From Phenylobacterium aquaticum (GTDB taxonomy: Bacteria > Pseudomonadota > Alphaproteobacteria > Caulobacterales > Caulobacteraceae): 16,796 bases of DNA. The notes beneath the pieces were generated by a model. It had not been told where the DNA came from and did no database searches. It saw nothing but the letters and a program-made list of their open reading frames with translations. The stretch lies in assembly GCF_947378715.1 (NCBI RefSeq), contig NZ_CANCLE010000084.1, forward strand, positions 1-16,796. Direction: 5' to 3'. Shown in pieces: positions 1 through 5,003 of this stretch (positions are counted from its first letter, which is position 1; each line of letters opens with the position of its first letter). Made by a program: the position numbers and the translations under genes.

Positions 1-190
1 ACCCAAATCCGAAAACCCGGATGGCTCATGGTATTGTCTTCAAGAGACCGCAAATTCGTCGACGTCTATATGGCCTGGTTAAGGCCATCGCTAGAGCGCC
101 GCCGCCTGCGTTTCTCTTTCCAATTCAACAATGTCAAAGACCAAACCCGACTTCCGCCAGGCCCACTGTTTAGCGCCGGTGGCCGGCGGA
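1..190 (-). other. rRNA operon leader (5' part of a 16S precursor), truncated by the window edge
   Basis: Read on the minus strand, this segment resembles the conserved leader upstream of 16S rRNA in alphaproteobacteria. It has a boxA-like GGTCTTTGACA (about 135-145), followed by an AT-rich stretch and GGAAAGAGAAACGC (about 109-122). Two hairpins follow: a 7-bp stem with arms 70-76 and 82-88, and a 5-bp stem with arms 7-11 and 18-22. A strong promoter lies just upstream (197-225). The mature 16S sequence itself is not in the window. The identification rests on recollection of alphaproteobacterial leader sequences and was not checked by alignment. The alternative is the related element in the 16S-23S spacer, but the promoter placed in front favours the operon start. 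No convincing protein gene is seen here on either strand. Confidence 0.62.
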
Positions 191-196
191 GGCGGC

Positions 197-225
197 TATC
201 TAGTGGCCGACCTCATTCGTGTCAA
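197..225 (-). promoter_or_regulatory. Housekeeping sigma factor promoter, probably of an rRNA operon
   Basis: On the minus strand there is a perfect -35 TTGACA (220-225), a 17-nt spacer and a -10 TAGATA (197-202). Transcription would start near position 190 and run leftward out of the window. Immediately upstream of the -35 is a 13-nt inverted repeat, GGTCG-TTT-CGACC (228-240), a possible regulator or UP-region site. The strength of the match, the optimal spacing and the leader-like sequence downstream together suggest an rRNA operon promoter. Confidence 0.7.
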
Positions 226-552
226 TCGGTCGTTTCGACCATTTCGCCGGGGCCCATCTTTCGATGGAAATCGGCAAAACCAAACCCTTGGGCCGCCGAG
301 GGGCTTCCCTCATCAGTCCGTAGCGATTCGATTGAGGAACGGGAACTTAGCGGCGAACGCTCAAAAATCAAGGAGTTTTTAAATCCTTGGTTCTGCGCGG
401 ACGACGCCTCGGCCCCGAACGGAGCGCGCTTATGATGGTGACCGCCGATCGCGTCAACCGTCCTTAGGCCGATTATGGGGGACATCGACCGCCCTCCCCC
501 GCCGCTTGTTATGGCCGCCCCCGCCCCCTAAGGGATGAAGGCGCGAGAAAAC
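226..552. other. Non-coding spacer between the leftward rRNA promoter and the Rrf2 gene
   Basis: This is about 330 bases with no credible gene. Short open frames exist on both strands but lack ribosome-binding sites and family features. Two small structures stand out. One is a 13-nt inverted repeat at 228-240. The other is a palindrome, CAAGGA-N9-TCCTTG, at 369-389 in an AT-rich patch. On the minus strand that palindrome is followed by a short T run (ATTTTT), so it could be a weak terminator or a protein-binding site. The promoter of the rightward regulator must also lie here, but I could not pick a convincing -35/-10 pair. Confidence 0.5.
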
Positions 553-569
553 AGGAGGATGGCCCAGAC

Positions 570-1007
570 ATGTTGTCTCAAAAGGCTCGTTACGGGCTGA
601 GAGCCCTGGTCGAACTCGCGCGTGCGGAGGGCGTCCAGCTGACCTCCGGCGAGCTCGCCCTGCGCGCCGACGCGCCGCGCAAGTTCCTGGAAGCCATTCT
701 GCTGGAGCTGGCGCGCAACCGAGTCGTGGTCAGCCGGCGCGGCAAGTTCGGCGGCTACACCCTCGCGCGGCCGGCGCCGGACATCACCTTCGCGGAGATC
801 ATCCGCATCATCGACGGGCCGCTGGCGCTCGCGCCCTGTGTGAGTCGCACCGCCTTTCGCAAATGCGATGACTGTCCCGACCTGGCGACCTGCTCCTTGC
901 GCGAGGCGCTGTTGCGCGCCCGCGACGCCACGGCCGACGTCCTGGAGGGCTATAGCCTCTCCGACGCCGCCGCTTGCGAGGGCGCGGAGGTGTTCAAGAC
1001 CGCCTAG
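570..1007 (+). CDS. Rrf2-family transcriptional regulator with a four-cysteine cluster
   Basis: A 145-residue protein with the Rrf2 winged-helix layout. The N-terminal MLSQKARYGLRAL leads into the DNA-binding helices (about 25-58), the wing motif GKFGGYTLARP follows (58-68), then a dimer helix (about 71-84). Cysteines at 90, 99, 102 and 108 (C-x8-C-x2-C-x5-C) lie where IscR, NsrR and RirA bind an Fe-S cluster, so this member probably senses iron-sulfur status, redox state or nitric oxide. The spacing differs from the IscR pattern as I know it (C-x5-C-x5-C), so I do not assign it to a named subgroup. The start is preceded by AGGAGG (553-558) at a rather long 11-nt spacing. It stands divergent from an rRNA promoter, with no isc/suf genes in view, and it converges on the CBS gene with a 15-nt gap. 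Its target is unknown. Confidence 0.85.
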   Translation: MLSQKARYGLRALVELARAEGVQLTSGELALRADAPRKFLEAILLELARNRVVVSRRGKFGGYTLARPAPDITFAEIIRIIDGPLALAPCVSRTAFRKCDDCPDLATCSLREALLRARDATADVLEGYSLSDAAACEGAEVFKTA

Positions 1008-1022
1008 CGGGAGCCCGAGCGC

Positions 1023-1451
1023 TCAGCCGGTGGCGATATAGGCCTTCAGGCCGTCGGCCTCGGCCTCGACCTCGGAAATCTTGCTCTTCACCAGGTCGCC
1101 GATCGAGACAATGCCGAGCAGCCTCGCCCCCTCCACCACCGGCAGGTGGCGGATGCGCCGGTCGGTCATCTTGGTCAGCAGGGAATCGACCGTCTCACCC
1201 GGCTTGGCGAACAGCACCTCGCGGGTCATGAACTTGGAGATCGGCTGGGTCAGCGCCTCGGCGCCGCCTTCCGCCACCGCGCGAACCACGTCGCGCTCGG
1301 AGACAATGCCGGCCACCGCGTCGCCGTCCAGGACGACCATGGCGCCGACCCGCCTCGCATAGAGCAAAGCGCAGATCGCCCCCACCGTCTCGTTTGGCGT
1401 GGCCGTGAAGACCAGGTCGCCCTTGGTCCTCAGGATCTGAGATACAAGCAT
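1023..1451 (-). CDS. Protein of two tandem CBS domains
   Basis: A 142-residue protein consisting of little more than a CBS pair. The first CBS is about residues 8-62, with the typical GIVSERDVVRAV; the second is about 72-130, with RHLPVVEGARLLGIVSIGDLVK. Such stand-alone CBS pairs usually bind adenosine nucleotides and act as energy or stress sensors, or as partners of other proteins; no catalytic domain is present. The start ATG has a ribosome-binding site, AGGGAG, 9 nt upstream. That site can pair with CTCCCT further upstream (see the hairpin at 1461-1482). It lies 56 nt downstream of the rhomboid gene on the same strand, so co-transcription is plausible. The ligand cannot be told from sequence. 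Confidence 0.88.
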   Translation of the reverse strand: MLVSQILRTKGDLVFTATPNETVGAICALLYARRVGAMVVLDGDAVAGIVSERDVVRAVAEGGAEALTQPISKFMTREVLFAKPGETVDSLLTKMTDRRIRHLPVVEGARLLGIVSIGDLVKSKISEVEAEADGLKAYIATG

Positions 1452-1460
1452 GAACGCTAA

Positions 1461-1482
1461 CTCCCTTATCCCCTAGAGGGAG
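1461..1482 (-). promoter_or_regulatory. Hairpin able to mask the ribosome-binding site of the CBS gene
   Basis: On the minus strand the bases CTCCCT (1477-1482) can pair perfectly with AGGGAG (1461-1466), with a 10-nt loop. The second arm is the Shine-Dalgarno of the CBS gene, whose ATG is at 1449-1451. A 6-bp stem is short, so this may be chance; if real it would couple CBS translation to transcript structure. Confidence 0.35.
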
Positions 1483-1507
1483 AGCGTCGCTCAGCCGGAA
1501 CTTTAAA

Positions 1508-2146
1508 TCAATCAGAGATATCCCGCCGGGCCAGCCAGGCGAACGGACCCGCGAGCAGCGCGCCCGCCGCGAAGCCGAACAGATGCGCCTCCCACGCCAC
1601 TGGCGCGTCACCCATCCCCGGCGCGAAGCCCAGCACCGCGACGAGCAGATTCACCACCAGCCAGGCGATCCCCATGCCGATCACCGGCGCGCTCAGGATC
1701 GGCCCCATGCCGCCGCGTCCGGCGATGATTCGCGACGCCGCAGCCATCAGGGCCGAGACCGCCCCCGACGCCCCCACCAACAGCATCTGTCCGCCCGGAT
1801 GGACCAGGGCGAAGCCAAGATTGGAAAGCGCGCCACAGACCAGGCAGAACAGGAAGAAGGCCCCCGCCCCGGCGAACTTCCCACCGAACAGCCGGGCGAG
1901 CGGCGTGCCGAACGCCAAGGCTCCAGCGCTGTTGGCCAAGGCGTGGGGCCAACTCCCGGACAGGAACAGGGCGCTGACCAGGGTCTCGTAGCGCCCCTGC
2001 TCCAAGGCCTGTGGCGAGAAGGCCCAGCGCGGCAAGATTTGCTCGGCCGGCAGGAATGACTGCGCGCCATAGACCACCAGGATCACCACGGCGATCAGCA
2101 AGGCCGGCCACGGCGCGTTGAACATGGGCTGTCTGTCGTCGTCCAA
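1508..2146 (-). CDS. Rhomboid-family intramembrane serine protease
   Basis: A polytopic membrane protein of 212 residues with several hydrophobic helices. It carries the rhomboid signatures in order: HALAN (H68, N72) in helix 2, the catalytic GASGA (Ser127) in helix 4, and WEAHLFGFAAG (His188) in helix 6, giving the Ser-His dyad. Rhomboids cleave transmembrane helices of client proteins in the inner membrane; the client here is unknown. Start choice: TTG at 2146 has GAGGA about 8 nt upstream and keeps the RQPMFNAP segment that I recall as conserved near the N-terminus of alphaproteobacterial rhomboids. The internal ATG at 2125 has no good ribosome-binding site and would cut that segment; a TTG at 2161 is also possible. 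The gene is divergent from hfaA and upstream of the CBS gene. Confidence 0.85.
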   Translation of the reverse strand: MDDDRQPMFNAPWPALLIAVVILVVYGAQSFLPAEQILPRWAFSPQALEQGRYETLVSALFLSGSWPHALANSAGALAFGTPLARLFGGKFAGAGAFFLFCLVCGALSNLGFALVHPGGQMLLVGASGAVSALMAAASRIIAGRGGMGPILSAPVIGMGIAWLVVNLLVAVLGFAPGMGDAPVAWEAHLFGFAAGALLAGPFAWLARRDISD

Positions 2147-2307
2147 GCGGGGAATCCTCAATATGGGCGGCGAAACATCGGGTCGCGCGGCCCGTCTTAA
2201 CCAAAAAGCCAGGGTCTTTAACGTTTAGTGCCCAGTGACCGCATTTGGCACGCCGGTTGCGTGCCTGATCTTATGTGTTTCGCCCGCGCGGAGTTTCAGA
2301 AGTTCCC
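2147..2307. other. Divergent regulatory region between the rhomboid gene and hfaA
   Basis: This 161-nt spacer holds a sigma-54 type element (2246-2260) facing hfaA. Upstream of it are two TTAA boxes, TTAACCAA at 2197-2204 and TTAA at 2218-2221, 21 nt apart start to start, or two helical turns. TTAACC is the half-site sequence of the Caulobacter master regulator CtrA, but the spacing is not the usual TTAA-N7-TTAA. A leftward promoter for the rhomboid gene must also be here; none was convincing. Confidence 0.5.
2246..2260 (+). promoter_or_regulatory. Sigma-54 (RpoN) type -24/-12 promoter of the hfa operon
   Basis: The sequence TGGCACG-N4-TTGC matches the sigma-54 consensus (TGGCAC-N5-TTGC) at every core base, with the invariant GG (2247-2248) and GC (2259-2260) exactly 12 nt apart. 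Transcription would start near 2272, giving a leader of about 36 nt before the preferred hfaA ATG. It would need an activator bound upstream; the TTAA boxes at 2197 and 2218 sit about 50-75 nt upstream of the start. The site lies in the intergenic spacer directly before hfaA, which argues against chance. Confidence 0.72.
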
Positions 2308-2751
2308 ATGGCCGCTGTCTCCCCCGCCGCGCCGCGTCTGATCGTGCTGACTGTCGGCCTCCTCGCCGGCCTCGCCTGGGCCGGCGCCGCCGACGCCCAG
2401 AGCATGAACGCCAATTCCGCCGCCTATAACGCCGGCTACGGCCGCGTGGCCGGATCGGAGAACCAGCCGGTCAATGTCTCCACCCGCGACGCCAACGGCA
2501 ACCGGGTGATCGTCGACGGCCTGATCCTCACCGGCGAGGACCAGTCGAGCTTCTCGACCGCCTCCGGCGCGATCGATTCCTTCGCCGGCGTCGGCGCCTC
2601 GTCCGGCGGCTCGACGGCGATCGGCAACAGCCTTGTGGTCGTCACCCAGGGCAACAACAACACCGTCATCATCAACTCGACCCAGACCAACACCGGGGCG
2701 GTGACCGCCACCACCAAGGTGAACAGCGGAGGGGTCGGCAATGGTCAGTAG
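2308..2751 (+). CDS. hfaA: Holdfast anchor protein HfaA
   Basis: A 147-residue exported protein. A signal peptide (about 1-31, ending AAD-AQS) precedes a small Gly/Ser/Asn/Thr-rich mature protein. The C-terminal part has IGNSLVVVTQGNNNTVIINS (105-124) followed by TQTN, a curlin-like alternation of Gln/Asn turns and beta-branched strands. In Caulobacter crescentus HfaA is an outer-surface, amyloid-like anchor that holds the adhesive holdfast on the stalk tip together with HfaB and HfaD. The assignment rests on this composition plus the two following genes. ATG 2308 is preferred because it lies 36 nt after the predicted sigma-54 start; a GTG at 2275 would sit almost on the transcription start. 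Its last 11 nt overlap hfaB, indicating translational coupling. The conserved repeat unit is shared with HfaD. Confidence 0.85.
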   Translation: MAAVSPAAPRLIVLTVGLLAGLAWAGAADAQSMNANSAAYNAGYGRVAGSENQPVNVSTRDANGNRVIVDGLILTGEDQSSFSTASGAIDSFAGVGASSGGSTAIGNSLVVVTQGNNNTVIINSTQTNTGAVTATTKVNSGGVGNGQ

Positions 2752-3748
2752 GCCCAGGCTGATGCGCGCCGCCGCCGTACTGGCCGCCGCCTCGGTGGCC
2801 CTGGCCGGCTGCGCGACGCCGGTGGCGGGGCCCAGCGGCAACTACGCCCATTCCATCGGGTCGGCCCCGGTGACCGCCAATCCGACGCCCTATTCCGCCG
2901 CCCTGGTCTGCATGGCCGGCTATGCGCGCTCCACCCAGCTGGTGGCGCCGCGCATCGCGGTCGGCCGCATCGCCGACTACACGGGCAAGTCGGAGTCCGA
3001 CGGCTCGGGTCGCAAGATCACCCAGGGCGCCTCGCTGATGGCCATGTCGGCCTTCGCCAAGGCCGGCATGCCGCTGGTCGAGCGCTTCGACACCTCGGTC
3101 TCCGAGCTGGAGCTGAAATACGCCAACAACAAGCTGATCTCCGACGCGCCCAATCCCGCGCCCAACCAGGCGGCCGACTATCGCCGCATCCTGGCCGGCC
3201 AGGTGCCGGGGTCGGACTTCTATGTGGCCGGCGGCATCACCGAGCTGAACTTCAACATCCGCTCCTCCGGTTTCGACGCCGCCGCCGGCGGCCAGAACAC
3301 CGACGATCTGAAGGGCACCTTCCGCGGCCGTATGTTCATCATGAACATCGGCATGGACCTGCGGCTGATCAACACCCGCACCCTGGAGGTGGTCGATGTC
3401 ATCTCCTACCAGAAGCAGGTGGTCGGCCGGGAAGTCGGCGCCGGCCTGTTCGATTTCCTGGGCGGCAACGTGTTCGACATCTCGGCCGGGGCCGGGGCGC
3501 TCGAGCCCATGCAGCTGGCCGTGCGCTCCCTGGTGGAGCGGGCGGTGGTCGAGATGACCGCCAATCTCTACGGCATGCCGGGCCCCAAGGCCTGCTTGGC
3601 CAGTGACCCCCTGGGGGATGGCACGGTGGGGATCACCGGCGGCTATGTGCCCGCCTACAACAATCTGGGGACCAATAATGGGCAAACGCGGGCTGATCCT
3701 TCTCGCTGGAACGCTCGCCGTGATTCTGCCGTGCGGGGCCGCTACTAG
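2741..3748 (+). CDS. hfaB: Holdfast anchor lipoprotein HfaB (CsgG-type secretion channel)
   Basis: A 335-residue lipoprotein. The signal sequence ends in the lipobox LAGC with Cys24, and a CsgG-like region follows (about 60-275), including RIAVGRIADYTG, the FYVAGGITELNFN strand and LRLINTRTLEVVDV. CsgG proteins form a multimeric outer-membrane channel that exports curli subunits; HfaB is the holdfast counterpart and is needed for secretion and stability of HfaA and HfaD. A GGAGG (2728-2732) precedes the ATG, which overlaps the end of hfaA. The C-terminal tail (about 310-335, rich in Asn then Arg) is encoded in DNA that also encodes the HfaD signal peptide, a 71-nt overlap. The tail may be a recent extension; the CsgG core is intact. 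Confidence 0.9.
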   Translation: MVSRPRLMRAAAVLAAASVALAGCATPVAGPSGNYAHSIGSAPVTANPTPYSAALVCMAGYARSTQLVAPRIAVGRIADYTGKSESDGSGRKITQGASLMAMSAFAKAGMPLVERFDTSVSELELKYANNKLISDAPNPAPNQAADYRRILAGQVPGSDFYVAGGITELNFNIRSSGFDAAAGGQNTDDLKGTFRGRMFIMNIGMDLRLINTRTLEVVDVISYQKQVVGREVGAGLFDFLGGNVFDISAGAGALEPMQLAVRSLVERAVVEMTANLYGMPGPKACLASDPLGDGTVGITGGYVPAYNNLGTNNGQTRADPSRWNARRDSAVRGRY

Positions 3749-4916
3749 CCAGACGGCTCCCAGCTCGGTTCTGAACACCCAGATCCAGCTCGGCGACGTC
3801 TTCGCCACCCAGACCCTGAACGTCGAGACGGTGACCGACCAGACCGCCGCCGCCAGCGGCGCGACCGCCAACAGTTATGAGGCGGCCAGCACCGGCAATA
3901 ATATCGACATGCGCTCCAACCAGACGGCCGGGGGCGGCGTGACCGCCTATACCCAGGTCAATGTCGGGTCCAATTCCGGGGCGACCACGACAACCACAGC
4001 TGCGGCGGCCGGCAATTCCGGCTTCGCCGGGGTGACCGGCGCCACCATGACCGGGGTCTTCACCCAGACCACCAACGCCGTGCCGATCGCCTCCATCAAC
4101 AAGATCGAGGCCGCCGAGGCCCAGGCCGGCGACGTCTCGGCCTCCAGCCAGGCGCTCGGCAACAGCCAGTCCCTGTCGGTCAGCGCCGGAACGGCGGGCC
4201 TGCGGGTCAATCAGACCAACGCCGCCCAGGTCACCTCGGACGGCGGCGGGGTCTATGGCCTGGTGGTCGGCAAGGCCGGCTTCGACGCCGCGACCATCGC
4301 CAACAACGTAAGCTACAGCGGCGATTCCGGCTCCGGGACGGCCCTGGCGGTCTCGCAGAACAACACCGCCGACCTGACCCAGGCCGCCCAGTTCACCAAC
4401 TATGGCCAGGTGCAGGAGGCCAAGACCACGGCCCAGGCCACCGGCAACAACGTCAGCGCGGTCAATAGCGGCTTCGTGCTCGACGCCACGGTCCAGCAGC
4501 ACAACCAGTCCTACGTCCGCGCCCAGGCCGAGGGCACGGCCGCCTATTTCGGCGCGGTCTCGACCACCGCCAGCGGGGTCGGCAACAACGCCCTGCTCGG
4601 CGATGTTGGCGGCGAGGTGCTGATCGACAACACCCAGGTCAATGATGGCGGCGGCATCGACTCGATCGCCTCGACCACGGCCCAGGACGGCTATGACGCC
4701 ACGGCGACGGCGACCGCCACCGGCAATTCGGTCACCGGCTACGCCTGCGCCGCCTGCGAGGGCCGCATGAGCGTCGCCAACAGCCAGACCAACACGAGCG
4801 AGGTTGGCGCGTCCGCGACCACCACCACGACCGGGACGGTGCGCTCGGCGACCGGCGTCGCCACGGCCGTCGGCAATACCGCCACCTATTATGTGAGCCG
4901 CCCGGCCGGCCAATAG
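3678..4916 (+). CDS. hfaD: Holdfast anchor protein HfaD, a repetitive surface protein
   Basis: A 412-residue exported protein with a signal peptide (about 1-24). The mature chain is dominated by Ala, Thr, Gly, Asn, Ser and Val. It is built from about seven imperfect units near 48 residues long. Each has a GN(N/S/T) turn (Gly73, 112, 161, Ala208 variant, 256, 302, 349, 399) and, about 18-21 residues later, a Gln/Asn motif such as VNQTN, HNQS, NTQVN or NSQTN. This suggests a beta-solenoid or amyloid-like fold. C355, C357 and C360 in YACAAC are the only cysteines outside the signal peptide, apart from none near the N-terminal units. HfaD is surface-exposed in Caulobacter and anchors the holdfast with HfaA. 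ATG 3678 has GGGGA 6 nt upstream and starts a clean signal peptide inside the end of hfaB. An upstream in-frame GTG at 3603 would give no signal peptide at the terminus. Confidence 0.87.
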   Translation: MGKRGLILLAGTLAVILPCGAATSQTAPSSVLNTQIQLGDVFATQTLNVETVTDQTAAASGATANSYEAASTGNNIDMRSNQTAGGGVTAYTQVNVGSNSGATTTTTAAAAGNSGFAGVTGATMTGVFTQTTNAVPIASINKIEAAEAQAGDVSASSQALGNSQSLSVSAGTAGLRVNQTNAAQVTSDGGGVYGLVVGKAGFDAATIANNVSYSGDSGSGTALAVSQNNTADLTQAAQFTNYGQVQEAKTTAQATGNNVSAVNSGFVLDATVQQHNQSYVRAQAEGTAAYFGAVSTTASGVGNNALLGDVGGEVLIDNTQVNDGGGIDSIASTTAQDGYDATATATATGNSVTGYACAACEGRMSVANSQTNTSEVGASATTTTTGTVRSATGVATAVGNTATYYVSRPAGQ

Positions 4917-4943
4917 CGGCGGCCCTCGCCTTGATCCCGCCTT

Positions 4944-4966
4944 GCGCCGGTCATGACGCCCGGCGC
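4944..4966 (+). terminator. Possible hairpin between hfaD and the M16 peptidase gene
   Basis: Perfect 7-bp arms GCGCCGG (4944-4950) and CCGGCGC (4960-4966) flank a 9-nt loop, 28 nt after the hfaD stop. No T tract follows, so it is either a factor-dependent or attenuating site, or an mRNA stabiliser that lets hfaABD be expressed at a different level from the downstream peptidase. Confidence 0.35.
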
Positions 4967-5003
4967 ATGTTGCCCGCCTTGTTCAATCAGATCGGAAATC
5001 TGG

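Noticed and set aside
113..142. A second TTGACA in the leader (minus strand) as a further promoter
   Set aside because: No -10 at 16-18 nt, and it coincides with the conserved boxA-like leader element.
28..485. Overlapping short open frames on both strands in the left 570 bases
   Set aside because: No ribosome-binding sites, Arg/Pro-rich meaningless translations, and the segment is better explained as rRNA leader and promoter.
2197..2221. A canonical full CtrA box upstream of hfaA
   Set aside because: The TTAA boxes are separated by 17 nt rather than 7, so only half-sites can be claimed.
2275..2307. GTG at 2275 as the hfaA start
   Set aside because: It would lie about 3 nt after the predicted transcription start and places an extra charged segment before the signal peptide.
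3678..3740. HfaD as a lipoprotein because of ILPC in its signal peptide
   Set aside because: Proline directly before the cysteine does not fit a lipobox; a type I signal peptide is more likely.
2672..4913. Long antisense open frames opposite hfaB and hfaD
   Set aside because: Gly/Ala/Asp/His low-complexity translations typical of antisense frames in GC-rich genes; no starts with ribosome-binding sites.
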